The notes under the pieces: model-generated
Database searches by the model: none
What the model was told of the DNA's origin: nothing
What the model saw: the letters and a program-made list of their open reading frames with translations, nothing else
Shown here: positions 43,611 to 58,600 of the stretch, in pieces
How positions within the stretch are numbered: position 1 is the first letter of the stretch
Layout of the letters: the number at the start of each line of letters is the position of its first letter
Program-made: the position numbers and the translations under genes
Source of the DNA: Meconema thalassinum
Taxonomy: Eukaryota; Arthropoda; Insecta; Orthoptera; Tettigoniidae
Direction: 5' to 3'
Assembly (NCBI GenBank): GCA_946902985.2
Contig: OX336393.1
Coordinates: 361,194,779-361,258,778 of the forward strand
Length of the DNA stretch: 64,000 nt

Positions 43611-46600
43611 CATTGGGAGAGGCTAAAATACAAGGATTGAGGTGACCATGTGTACTCATTGGGAGAGGCTAAAATACAAGGATTGAGGTGACCATGTGTA
43701 CTCATTGGGAGAGGCTAAAATACAAGGATTGAGGTGACCATGTGAACTCATTGGGAGAGGCTAAAATACAAGGATTGAGGTGACCATGTGAACTCATTGG
43801 GAGAGGCTAAAATACAAGGATTGAGGTGACCATATGTACTCATTGGAGAGGCTAAAATACAAGGATTGAGGTGACCATGTGAACTCATTGGGAGAGGCTA
43901 AAATACAAGGGATTGAGGTGACCATGTGTACTCATTGGGAGAGGCTAAAATACAAGGATTGAGGTGACCATGTGAACTCATTGGGAGAGGCTAAAATACA
44001 AGGATTGAGGTGACCATGTGTACTCATTGGGAGAGGCTAAAATACAAGGATTGAGGTGACCATGTGAACTCATTGGGAGAGGCTAAAATACAAGGATTGA
44101 GGTGACCATGTGAACTCATTGGGAGAGGCTAAAATACAAGGATTGAGGTGACCATGTGTACTCATTGGGAGAGGCTAAAATACAAGGATTGAGGTGACCA
44201 TGTGTACTCATTGGGAGAGGCTAAAATACAAGGATTGAGGTGACCATGTGTACACATTGGGAGAGGCTAAAATACAAGGATTGAGGTGACCATGTGTACT
44301 CATTGGGAGAGGCTAAAATACAAGGATTGAGGTGACCATGTGTACACATTGGGAGAGGCTAAAATACAAGGATTGAGGTCGCCATGTGAACTCATTGGGA
44401 GAGGCTAAAATACAATGATTGAGGTGACCATGTGTACTCATTGGGAGAGGCTAAAATACAAGGATTGAGGTGACCATGTGAACTCATTGGGAGAGGCTAA
44501 AATACAAGGATTGAGGTGACCATGTGTACTCATTGGGAGAGGCTAAAATACAAGGATTGAGGTGACCATGTGTACTCATTGGGAGAGGCTAAAATACAAG
44601 GATTGAGGTGACCATGTGTACTCATTGGGAGAGGCTAAAATACAAGGATTGAGGTGACCATGTGAACTCATTGGGAGAGGCTAAAATACAAGGATTGAGG
44701 TGACCATGTGTACTCATTGGGAGAGGCTAAAATACAAGGATTGAGGTGACCATGTGTACTCATTGGGAGAGGCTAAAATACAAGGATTGAGGTGACCATG
44801 TGTACACATTGGGAGAGGCTAAAATACAAGGATTGAGGTCGCCATGTGTACTCATTGGGAGAGGCTAAAATACAAGGATTGAGGTGACCATGTGTACTCA
44901 TTGGGAGAGGCTAAAATACAAGGATTGAGGTGACCATGTGTACTCATTGGGAGAGGCTAAAATACAAGGATTGAGGTGACCATGTGTACTCATTGGGAGA
45001 GGCTAAAATACAAGGATTGAGGTCGCCATGTGTACTCATTGGGAGAGGCTAAAATACAAGGATTGAGGAGACCATGTGTACTCATTGGGAGAGGCTAAAA
45101 TACAAGGATTGAGGTGACCATGTGTACTCATTGGGAGAGGCTAAAATACAAGGATTGAGGTGACCATGTGTACTCATTGGGAGAGGCTAAAATACAAGGA
45201 TTGAGGTGACCATGTGAACTCATTGGGAGAGGCTAAAATACAAGGATTGAGGTGACCATGTGAACTCATTGGGAGAGGCTAAAATACAAGGATTGAGGTG
45301 ACCATGTGTACTCATTGGGAGAGGCTAAAATACAAGGATTGAGGTGACCATGTGAACTCATTGGGAGAGGCTAAAATACAAGGATTAAGGTGACCATGTG
45401 TACTCATTGGGAGAGGCTAAAATACAAGGATTGAGGTGACCATGTGAACTCATTGGGAGAGGCTAAAATACAAGGATTGAGGTGACCATGTGTACTCATT
45501 GGGAGAGGCTAAGATACAAGGATTGAGGTGACCATGTGAACTCATTGGGAGAGGCTAAAATACAAGGATTGAGGTGACCATGTGAACTCATTGGGAGAGG
45601 CTAAAATACAAGGATTGAGGTGACCATGTGTACTCATTGGGAGAGGCTAAAATACAAGGATTGAGGTGACCATGTGTACTCATTGGGAGAGGCTAAAATA
45701 CAAGGATTGAGGTGACCATGTGTACACATTGGGAGAGGCTAAAATACAAGGATTGAGGTGACCATGTGTACTCATTGGGAGAGGCTAAAATACAAGGATT
45801 GAGGTGACCATGTGTACACATTGGGAGAGGCTAAAATACAAGGATTGAGGTCGCCATGTGAACTCATTGGGAGAGGCTAAAATACAATGATTGAGGTGAC
45901 CATGTGTACTCATTGGGAGAGGCTAAAATACAAGGATTGAGGTGACCATGTGAACTCATTGGGAGAGGCTAAAATACAAGGATTGAGGTGACCATGTGTA
46001 CTCATTGGGAGAGGCTAAAATACAAGGATTGAGGTGACCATGTGTACTCATTGGGAGAGGCTAAAATACAAGGATTGAGGTGACCATGTGTACACATTGG
46101 GAGAGGCTAAAATACAAGGATTGAGGTCGCCATGTGTACTCATTGGGAGAGGCTAAAATACAAGGATTGAGGTGACCATGTGTACTCATTGGGAGAGGCT
46201 AAAATACAAGGATTGAGGTGACCATGTGTACTCATTGGGAGAGGCTAAAATACAAGGATTGAGGTGACCATGTGTACTCATTGGGAGAGGCTAAAATACA
46301 AGGATTGAGGTGACCATGTGAACTCATTGGGAGAGGCTAAAATACAAGGATTGAGGTGACCATGTGAACTCATTGGGAGAGGCTAAAATACAAGGATTGA
46401 GGTGACCATGTGTACTCATTGGGAGAGGCTAAAAATAAGNNNNNNNNNNNNNNNNNNNNNNNNNNNNNNNNNNNNNNNNNNNNNNNNNNNNNNNNNNNNN
46501 NNNNNNNNNNNNNNNNNNNNNNNNNNNNNNNNNNNNNNNNNNNNNNNNNNNNNNNNNNNNNNNNNNNNNNNNNNNNNNNNNNNNNNNNNNNNNNNNNNNN

Positions 46601-49600
46601 NNNNNNNNNNNNNNNNNNNNNNNNNNNNNNNNNNNNNNNCAAGGATTGAAGTGACCATGTGAACTCATTGGGAGAGGCTAAAATACAAGGATTGAGGTGA
46701 CCATGTGTACTCATTGGGAGAGGCTAAAATACAAGGATTGAGGTGACCATGTGTACTCATTGGGAGAGGCTAAAATACAAGGATTGAGGTGACCATGTGA
46801 TCTCATTGGGAGAGGCTAAAATACAAGGATTGAGGTGACCATGTGTACTCATTGGGAGAGGCTAAAATACAAGGATTGAGGTGACCATGTGAACTCATTG
46901 GGAGAGGCTAAAATACAAGGATTGAGGTGACCATGTGTACTCATTGGGAGAGGCTAAAATACAAGGATTGAGGTGACCATGTGTACTCATTGGGAGAGGC
47001 TAAAATACAAGGATTGAGGGGACCATGTGTACTCATTGGGAGAGGCTAAAATACAAGGATTGAGGTGACCATGTGTACTCATTGGGAGAGGCTAAAATAC
47101 AAGGATTGAGGTGACCATGTGTACTCATTGGGAGAGGCTAAAATACAAGGATTGAGGTGACCATGTGAACTCATTGGGAGAGGCTAAAATACAAGGATTG
47201 AGGTGACCATGTATACTCATTGGGAGAGGCTAAAATACAAGGATTGAGGTGACCATGTGTACTCATTGGGAGAGGCTAAAATACAAGGATTGAGGTGACC
47301 ATGTGTACTCATTGGGAGAGGCTAAAATACAAGGATTGAGGTGACCATGTGTACTCATTGGGAGAGGCTAAAATACAAGGATTGAGGTGACCATGTGTAC
47401 TCATTGGGAGAGGCTAAAATACAAGGATTGAGGTGACCATGTGTACTCATTGGGAGAGGCTAAAATACAAGGATTGAGGTGACCATGTGTACTCATTGGG
47501 AGAGGCTAAAATACAAGGATTGAGGTGACCATGTGTACTCATTGGGAGAGGCTAAAATACAAGGATTGAGGTGACCATGTGTACTCATTGGGAGAGGCTA
47601 AAATACAAGGATTGAGGTGACCATGTGAACTCATTGGGAGAGGCTAAAATACAAGGATTGAGGTGACCATGTGTACTCATTGGGAGAGGCTAAAATACAA
47701 GGAATGAGGTGGCCATGTGTACTCATTGGGAGAGGCTAAAATACAAGGATTGAGGTGACCATGTGAACTCATTGGGAGAGGCTAAAATACAAGGATTGAG
47801 GTGACCATGTGTACTCATTGGGAGAGACTAAAATACAAGGATTGAAGTGACCATGTGAACTCATTGGGAGAGGCTAATATACAAGGATTGAGGTGACCAT
47901 GTGTACTCATTGGGAGAGGCTAAAATACAAGGATTGAGGTGACCATGTGTACTCATTGGGAGAGGCTAAAATACAAGGATTGAGGTGACCATGTAAACTC
48001 ATTGGGAGAGGCTAAAATACAAGGATTGAGGTGACCATGTGTACTCATTGGGAGAGGCTAAAATACAAGGATTGAGGTGACCATGTGAACTCATTGGGAG
48101 AGGCTAAAATACAAGGATTGAGGTGACCATGTGTACTCATTGGAGAGGCTAAAATACAAGGATTGAGGTGACCATGTGTACTCATTGGGAGAGGCTAAAA
48201 TACAAGGATTGAGGTGACCATGTGTACTCATTGGGAGAGGCTAAAATACAAGGATTGAGGTGACCATGTGTACTCATTGGGAGAGGCTAAAATACAAGGA
48301 TTGAGGTGACCATGTGTACTCATTGGGAGAGGCTAAAATACAAGGATTGAGGTGACCATGTGAACTCATTGGGAGAGGCTAAAATACAAGGATTGAGGTG
48401 ACCATGTGTACTCATTGGGAGAGGCTAAAATACAAGGATTGAGGTGACCATGTGTACTCATTGGGAGAGGCTAAAATACAAGGATTGAGGTGACCATGTG
48501 TACTCATTGGGAGAGGCTAAAATACAAGGATTGAGGTGACCATGTGTACTCTTTGGGAGAGGCTAAAATACAAGGATTGAGGTGACCATGTGAACTCATT
48601 GGGAGAGGCTAAAATACAAGGATTGAGGTGACCATGTGTACTCATTGGGAGAGGCTAAAATACAAGGATTGAGGTGACCATGTGAACTCATTGGGAGAGG
48701 CTAAAATACAAGGATTGAGGTGACCATGTGAACTCATTGGGAGAGGCTAAAATACAAGGATTGAGGTGACCATGTGTACTCATTGGGAGAGGCTAAAATA
48801 CAAGGATTGGGGTGACCATGTGAACTCATTGGGAGAGGCTAAAATACAAGGATTGAGGTGACCATGTGTACTCATTGGGAGAGGCTAAAATACAAGGATT
48901 GAGGTGACCATGTGAACTCATTGGGAGAGGCTAAAATACAAGGATTGAGGTGACCATGTGTACTCATTGGGAGAGGCTAAAATACAAGGATTGAGGTGAC
49001 CATGTGTACTCATTGGGAGAGGCTAAAATACAAGGATTGAGGTGACCATGTGTACTCATTGGGAGAGGCTAAAATACAAGGATTGAGGTGACCATGTGTA
49101 CTCATTGGGAGAGGCTAAAATACAAGGATTGAGGTGACCATGTGTACTCATTGGGAGAGGCTAAAATACAAGGATTGAGGTGACCATGTGTACTCATTGG
49201 GAGAGGCTAAAATACAAGGATTGAGGTGACCATGTGTACTCATTGGGAGAGGCTAAAATACAAGGAATGAGGTGACCATGTGAACTCATTGGGAGAGGCT
49301 AAAATACAAGGATTGAGGTGAGCATGTGAACTCATTGGGAGAGGCTAAAATACAAGGATTGAGGTGACCATGTGAACTCATTGGGAGAGGCTAAAATACA
49401 AGGATTGAGGTGACCATGTGTACTCATTGGGAGAGGCTAAAATACAAGGATTGAGGTGACCATGTGTACTCATTGGGAGAGGCTAAAATACAAGGATTGA
49501 GGTGACCATGTGAACACATTGGGAGAGGCTAAAATACAAGGATTGAGGTGACCATGTGTACTCATTGGGAGAGGCTAAAATACAAGGATTGAGGTGACCA

Positions 49601-52600
49601 TGTGTACTCATTGGGAGAGGCTAAAATACAAGGATTGAGGTGACCATGTGTACTCATTGGGAGAGGCTAAAATACAAGGATTGAGGTGACCATGTGAACT
49701 CATTGGGAGAGGCTAAAATACAAGGATTGAGGTGACTATGTGTACTCATAGGGAGAGGCTAAAATACAAGGATTGAGGTGACCATGTGTACTCATTGGGA
49801 CAGGCTAAAATACAAGGATTGAGGTGACCATGTGTACTCATTGGGAGAGGCTAAAATACAAGGATTGAGGTGACCATGTGTACTCATTGGGAGAGGCTAA
49901 AATACAAGGATTGAGGTGACCATGTGTACTCATTGGGAGAGGCTAAAATACAAGGATTGAGGTGACCATGTGTACTCATTGGGAGAGGCTAAAATACAAG
50001 GATTGAGGTGACCATGTGTACTCATTGGGAGAGGCTAAAATACAAGGATTGAGTTGACCATGTGTACTCATTGGGAGAGGCTAAAATACAAGGATTGAGG
50101 TGACCATGTGAACTCATTGGGAGAGGCTAAAATACAAGGATTGAGGTGACCATGTGTACTCATTGGGAGAGGCTAAAATACAAGGAATGAGGTGACCATG
50201 TGTACTCATTGGGAGAGGCTAAAATACAAGGATTGAGGTGACCATGTGAACTCATTGGGAGAGGCTAAAATACAAGGATTGAGGTGACCATGTGTACTCA
50301 TTGGGAGAGACTAAGATACAAGGATTGAAGTGACCATGTGAACTCATTGGGAGAGGCTAAAATACAAGGATTGAGGTGACCATGTGTACTCATTGGGAGA
50401 GGCTAAAATACAAGGAATGAGGTGACCATGTGTACTCATTGGGAGAGGCTAAAATACAAGGATTGAGGTGACCATGTGAACTCATTGGGAGAGGCTAAAA
50501 TACAAGGATTGAGGTGACCATGTGTACTCATTGGGAGAGACTAAAATACAAGGATTGAAGTGACCATGTGAACTCATTGGGAGAGGCTAAAATACAAGGA
50601 TTGAGGTGACCATGTGTACTCATTGGGAGAGGCTAAAATACAAGGAATGAGGTGACCATGTGTACTCATTGGGAGAGGCTAAAATACAAGGATTGAGGTG
50701 ACCATGTGAACTCATTGGGAGAGGCTAAAATACAAGGATTGAGGTGACCATGTGTACTCATTGGGAGAGACTAAAATACAAGGATTGAAGTGACCATGTG
50801 AACTCATTGGGAGAGGCTAAAATACAAGGATTGAGGTGACCATGTGTACTCATTGGGAGAGGCTAAAATACAAGGATTGAGGTGACCATGTGTACTCATT
50901 GGGAGAGGCTAAAATACAAGGATTGAGGTGACCATGTGTACTCATTGGGAGAGGCTAAAATACAAGGATTGAGGTGACCATGTGAACTCATTGGGAGAGG
51001 CTAAAATACAAGGATTGAGGTGACCATGTGTACTCATTGGGAGAGACTAAAATACAAGGATTGAAGTGACCATGTGAACTCATTGGGAGAGGCTAATATA
51101 CAAGGATTGAGGTGACCATGTGTACTCATTGGGAGAGGCTAAAATACAAGGATTGAGGTGACCATGTGTACTCATTGGGAGAGGCTAAAATACAAGGATT
51201 GAGGTGACCATGTAAACTCATTGGGAGAGGCTAAAATACAAGGATTGAGGTGACCATGTGTACTCATTGGGAGAGGCTAAAATACAAGGATTGAGGTGAC
51301 CATGTGAACTCATTGGGAGAGGCTAAAATACAAGGATTGAGGTGACCATGTGTACTCATTGGAGAGGCTAAAATACAAGGATTGAGGTGACCATGTGTAC
51401 TCATTGGGAGAGGCTAAAATACAAGGATTGAGGTGACCATGTGTACTCATTGGGAGAGGCTAAAATACAAGGATTGAGGTGACCATGTGTACTCATTGGG
51501 AGAGGCTAAAATACAAGGATTGAGGTGACCATGTGTACTCATTGGGAGAGGCTAAAATACAAGGATTGAGGTGACCATGTGAACTCATTGGGAGAGGCTA
51601 AAATACAAGGATTGAGGTGACCATGTGTACTCATTGGGAGAGGCTAAAATACAAGGATTGAGGTGACCATGTGTACTCATTGGGAGAGGCTAAAATACAA
51701 GGATTGAGGTGACCATGTGTACTCATTGGGAGAGGCTAAAATACAAGGATTGAGGTGACCATGTGTACTCTTTGGGAGAGGCTAAAATACAAGGATTGAG
51801 GTGACCATGTGAACTCATTGGGAGAGGCTAAAATACAAGGATTGAGGTGACCATGTGTACTCATTGGGAGAGGCTAAAATACAAGGATTGAGGTGACCAT
51901 GTGTACTCATTGGGAGAGGCTAAAATACAAGGATTGAGGTGACCATGTGTACTCATTGGGAGAGGCTAAAATACAAGGATTGAGGTGACCATGTGAACTC
52001 ATTGGGAGAGCCTAAAATACAAGGATTGAGGTGACCATGTGTACTCATTGGGAGAGGCTAAAATACAAGGATTGAGGTGACCATGTGTACTCATTGGGAC
52101 AGGCTAAAATACAAGGATTGAGGTGACCATGTGTACTCATTGGGAGAGGCTAAAATACAAGGATTGAGGTGACCATGTGTACTCATTGGGAGAGGCTAAA
52201 ATACAAGGATTGAGGTGACCATGTGTACTCATTGGGAGAGGCTAAAATACAAGGATTGAGGTGACCATGTGAACTCATTGGGAGAGGCTAAAATACAAGG
52301 ATTGAGGTGACCATGTGTACTCATTGGGAGAGGCTAAAATACAAGGATTGAGGTGACCATGTGTACTCATTGGGAGAGGCTAAAATACAAGGATTGAGGT
52401 GACCATGTGTACTCATTGGGAGAGGCTAAAATACAAGGATTGAGGTGACCATGTGTACTCATTGGGAGAGGCTAAAATACAAGGATTGAGGTGACCATGT
52501 GTACTCATTGGGAGAGGCTAAAATACAAGGATTGAGGTGACCATGTGTACTCATTGGGAGAGGCTAAGATACAAGGATTGAGGTGACCATGTGTACTCAT

Positions 52601-55600
52601 TGGAAGAGGCTAAAACACAAGGATTGAGGTGACCATGTGTACTCATTGGGATAGGCTAAAATACAAGGATTGAGGTGACCATGTGTACTCATTGGGAGAG
52701 GCTAAAATACAAGGATTGAGGTGACCATGTGTACTCATTGGGAGAGGCTAAAATACAAGGATTGAGGTGACCATGTGTACTCATTGGGAGAGGCTAAAAT
52801 ACAAGGATTGAGGTGACCATGTGAACTCATTGGGAGAGGCTAAAATACAAGGATTGAGGTGACCATGTGTACTCATTGGGAGAGACTAAAATACAAGGAT
52901 TGAAGTGACCATGTGAACTCATTGGGAGAGGCTAAAATACAAGGATTGAGGTGACCATGTGTACTCATTGGGAGAGGCTAAAATACAAGGATTGAGGTGA
53001 CCATGTGTACTCATTGGGAGAGGCTAAAATACAAGGATTGAGGTGACCATGTGAACTCATTGGGAGAGGCTAAAATACAAGGATTGAGGTGACCATGTGT
53101 ACTCATTGGGAGAGGCTAAAATACAAGGATTGAGGTGACCATGTGAACTCATTGGGAGAGGCTAAAATACAAGGATTGAGGTGACCATGTGTACTCATTG
53201 GGAGAGGCTAAAATACAAGGATTGAGGTGACCATGTGTACTCATTGGGAGAGGCTAAAATACAAGGATTGAGGGGACCATGTGTACTCATTGGGAGAGGC
53301 TAAAATACAAGGATTGAGGTGACCATGTGTACTCATTGGGAGAGGCTAAAATACAAGGATTGAGGTGACCATGTGTACTCATTGGGAGAGGCTAAAATAC
53401 AAGGATTGAGGTGACCATGTGAACTCATTGGGAGAGGCTAAAATACAAGGATTGAGGTGACCATGTATACTCATTGGGAGAGGCTAAAATACAAGGATTG
53501 AGGTGACCATGTGTACTCATTGGGAGAGGCTAAAATACAAGGATTGAGGTGACCATGTGTACTCATTGGGAGAGGCTAAAATACAAGGATTGAGGTGACC
53601 ATGTGTACTCATTGGGAGAGGCTAAAATACAAGGATTGAGGTGACCATGTGTACTCATTGGGAGAGGCTAAAATACAAGGATTGAGGTGACCATGTGTAC
53701 TCATTGGGAGAGGCTAAAATACAAGGATTGAGGTGACCATGTGTACTCATTGGGAGAGGCTAAAATACAAGGATTGAGGTGACCATGTGTACTCATTGGG
53801 AGAGGCTAAAATACAAGGATTGAGGTGACCATGTGTACTCATTGGGAGAGGCTAAAATACAAGGATTGAGGTGACCATGTGAACTCATTGGGAGAGGCTA
53901 AAATACAAGGATTGAGGTGACCATGTGTACTCATTGGGAGAGGCTAAAATACAAGGAATGAGGTGACCATGTGTACTCATTGGGAGAGGCTAAAATACAA
54001 GGATTGAGGTGACCATGTGAACTCATTGGGAGAGGCTAAAATACAAGGATTGAGGTGACCATGTGTACTCATTGGGAGAGACTAAAATACAAGGATTGAA
54101 GTGACCATGTGAACTCATTGGGAGAGGCTAAAATACAAGGATTGAGGTGACCATGTGTACTCATTGGGAGAGGCTAAAATACAAGGAATGAGGTGACCAT
54201 GTGTACTCATTGGGAGAGGCTAAAATACAAGGATTGAGGTGACCATGTGAACTCATTGGGAGAGGCTAAAATACAAGGATTGAGGTGACCATGTGTACTC
54301 ATTGGGAGAGACTAAAATACAAGGATTGAAGTGACCATGTGAACTCATTGGGAGAGGCTAAAATACAAGGATTGAGGTGACCATGTGTACTCATTGGGAG
54401 AGGCTAAAATACAAGGAATGAGGTGACCATGTGTACTCATTGGGAGAGGCTAAAATACAAGGATTGAGGTGACCATGTGAACTCATTGGGAGAGGCTAAA
54501 ATACAAGGATTGAGGTGACCATGTTTACTCATTGGGAGAGGCTAAAATACAAGGAATGAGGTGGCCATGTGTACTCATTGGGAGAGGCTAAAATACAAGG
54601 ATTGAGGTGACCATGTGAACTCATTGGGAGAGGCTAAAATACAAGGATTGAGGTGACCATGTGTACTCATTGGGAGAGACTAAAATACAAGGATTGAAGT
54701 GACCATGTGAACTCATTGGGAGAGGCTAATATACAAGGATTGAGGTGACCATGTGTACTCATTGGGAGAGGCTAAAATACAAGGATTGAGGTGACCATGT
54801 GTACTCATTGGGAGAGGCTAAAATACAAGGATTGAGGTGACCATGTAAACTCATTGGGAGAGGCTAAAATACAAGGATTGAGGTGACCATGTGTACTCAT
54901 TGGGAGAGGCTAAAATACAAGGATTGAGGTGACCATGTGAACTCATTGGGAGAGGCTAAAATACAAGGATTGAGGTGACCATGTGTACTCATTGGAGAGG
55001 CTAAAATACAAGGATTGAGGTGACCATGTGTACTCATTGGGAGAGGCTAAAATACAAGGATTGAGGTGACCATGTGTACTCATTGGGAGAGGCTAAAATA
55101 CAAGGATTGAGGTGACCATGTGTACTCATTGGGAGAGGCTAAAATACAAGGATTGAGGTGACCATGTGTACTCATTGGGAGAGGCTAAAATACAAGGATT
55201 GAGGTGACCATGTGAACTCATTGGGAGAGGCTAAAATACAAGGATTGAGGTGACCATGTGTACTCATTGGGAGAGGCTCAAATACAAGGATTGAGGTGAC
55301 CATGTGTACTCATTGGGAGAGGCTAAAATACAAGGATTGAGGTGACCATGTGTACTCATTGGGAGAGGCTAAAATACAAGGATTGAGGTGACCATGTGTA
55401 CTCTTTGGGAGAGGCTAAAATACAAGGATTGAGGTGACCATGTGAACTCATTGGGAGAGGCTAAAATACAAGGATTGAGGTGACCATGTGTACTCATTGG
55501 GAGAGGCTAAAATACAAGGATTGAGGTGACCATGTGTACTCATTGGGAGAGGCTAAAATACAAGGATTGAGGTGACCATGTGTACTCATTGGGAGAGGCT

Positions 55601-58600
55601 AAAATACAAGGATTGAGGTGACCATGTGAACTCATTGGGAGAGCCTAAAATACAAGGATTGAGGTGACCATGTGTACTCATTGGGAGAGGCTAAAATACA
55701 AGGATTGAGGTGACCATGTGTACTCATTGGGACAGGCTAAAATACAAGGATTGAGGTGACCATGTGTACTCATTGGGAGAGGCTAAAATACAAGGATTGA
55801 GGTGACCATGTGTACTCATTGGGAGAGGCTAAAATACAAGGATTGAGGTGACCATGTGTACTCATTGGGAGAGGCTAAAATACAAGGATTGAGGTGACCA
55901 TGTGTACTCATTGGGAGAGGCTAAAATACAAGGATTGAGGTGACCATGTGAACTCATTGGGAGAGCCTAAAATACAAGGATTGAGGTGACCATGTGTACT
56001 CATTGGGAGAGGCTAAAATACAAGGATTGAGGTGACCATGTGTACTCATTGGGAGAGGCTAAAATACAAGGATTGAGGTGACCATGTGTACTCATTGGGA
56101 GAGGCTAAAATACAAGGATTGAGGTGACCATGTGTACTCATTGGGAGAGGCTAAAATACAAGGATTGAGGTGACCATGTGTACTCATTGGGAGAGGCTAA
56201 AATACAAGGATTGAGGTGACCATGTGTACTCATTGGGAGAGGCTAAAATACAAGGATTGAGGTGACCATGTGTACTCATTGGGAGAGGCTAAAATACAAG
56301 GATTGAGGTGACCATGTGTACTCATTGGGAGAGGCTAAGATACAAGGATTGAGGTGACCATGTGTACTCATTGGAAGAGGCTAAAACACAAGGATTGAGG
56401 TGACCATGTGTACTCATTGGGATAGGCTAAAATACAAGGATTGAGGTGACCATGTGTACTCATTGGGAGAGGCTAAAATACAAGGATTGAGGTGACCATG
56501 TGTACTCATTGGGAGAGGCTAAAATACAAGGATTGAGGTGACCATGTGTACTCATTGGGAGAGGCTAAAATACAAGGATTGAGGTGACCATGTGAACTCA
56601 TTGGGAGAGGCTAAAATACAAGGATTGAGGTGACCATGTGTACTCATTGGGAGAGACTAAAATACAAGGATTGAAGTGACCATGTGAACTCATTGGGAGA
56701 GGCTAAAATACAAGGATTGAGGTGACCATGTGTACTCATTGGGAGAGGCTAAAATACAAGGATTGAGGTGACCATGTGTACTCATTGGGAGAGGCTAAAA
56801 TACAAGGATTGAGGTGACCATGTGAACTCATTGGGAGAGGCTAAAATACAAGGATTGAGGTGACCATGTGTACTCATTGGGAGAGGCTAAAATACAAGGA
56901 TTGAGGTGACCATGTGAACTCATTGGGAGAGGCTAAAATACAAGGATTGAGGTGACCATGTGTACTCATTGGGAGAGGCTAAAATACAAGGATTGAGGTG
57001 ACCATGTGTACTCATTGGGAGAGGCTAAAATACAAGGATTGAGGGGACCATGTGTACTCATTGGGAGAGGCTAAAATACAAGGATTGAGGTGACCATGTG
57101 TACTCATTGGGAGAGGCTAAAATACAAGGATTGAGGTGACCATGTGTACTCATTGGGAGAGGCTAAAATACAAGGATTGAGGTAACCATGTGAACTCATT
57201 GGGAGAGGCTAAAATACAAGGATTGAGGTGACCATGTATACTCATTGGGAGAGGCTAAAATACAAGGATTGAGGTGACCATGTGTACTCATTGGGAGAGG
57301 CTAAAATACAAGGATTGAGGTGACCATGTGTACTCATTGGGAGAGGCTAAAATACAAGGATTGAGGTGACCATGTGTACTCATTGGGAGAGGCTAAAATA
57401 CAAGGATTGAGGTGACCATGTGAACTCATTGGGAGAGGCTAAAATACAAGTATTGAGGTGACCATGTGTACTCATTGGGAGAGGCTAAAATACAAGGATT
57501 GAGGTGACCATGTGTACTCATTGGGAGAGGCTAAAATACAAGGATTGAGGTGACCATGTGTACTCATTGGGAGAGGCTAAAATACAAGGATTGAGGTGAC
57601 CATGTGTACTGATTGGGAGAGGCTAAAATACAAGGATTGAGGTGACCATGTGTACTCATTGGGAGAGGCTAAAATACAAGGATTGAGGTGACCATGTGTA
57701 CTCTTTGGGAGAGGCTAAAATACAAGGATTGAGGTGACCATGTGAACTCATTGGGAGAGGCTAAAATACAAGGATTGAGGTGACCATGTGTACTCATTGG
57801 AAGAGGCTAAAATACAAGGATTGAGGTGACCATGTGTACTCATTGGGAGAGGCTAAAATACAAGGATTGAGGTGACCATGTGTACTCATTGGGAGAGGCT
57901 AAAATACAAGGATTGAGGTGACCATGTGAACTCATTGGGAGAGGCTAAAATACAAGGATTGAGGTGACCATGTGTACTCATTGGGAGAGGCTAAAATACA
58001 AGGATTGAGGTGACCATGTGTACTCATTGGGACAGGCTAAAATACAAGGATTGAGGTGACCATGTGTACTCATTGGGAGAGGCTAAAATACAAGGATTGA
58101 GGTGACCATGTGTACTCATTGGGAGAGGCTAAAATACAAGGATTGAGGTGACCATGTGTACTCATTGGGAGAGGCTAAAATACAAGGATTGAGGTGACCA
58201 TGTGTACTCATTGGGAGAGGCTAAAATACAAGGATTGAGGTGACCATGTGTACTCATTGGGAGAGGCTAAAATACAAGGATTGAGGTGACCATGTGTACT
58301 CATTGGGAGAGGCAAAAATACAAGGATTGAGGTGACCATGTGTACTCATTGGGAGAGGCTAAAATACAAGGATTGAGGTGACCATGTGTACTCATTGGGA
58401 GAGGCTAAAATACAAGGATTGAGGTGACCATGTGTACTCATTGGGAGAGGCTAAAATACAAGGATTGAGGTGACCATGTGTACTCATTCGGAGAGGCTAA
58501 GATACAAGGATTGAGGTGACCATGTGTACTCATTGGAAGAGGCTAAAACACAAGGATTGAGGTGACCATGTGAACTCATTGGGATAGGCTAAGATACAAG

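Noticed and set aside
46370..46714. Open frames of 79-114 codons
   Set aside because: They run through the N gap and are artefacts.
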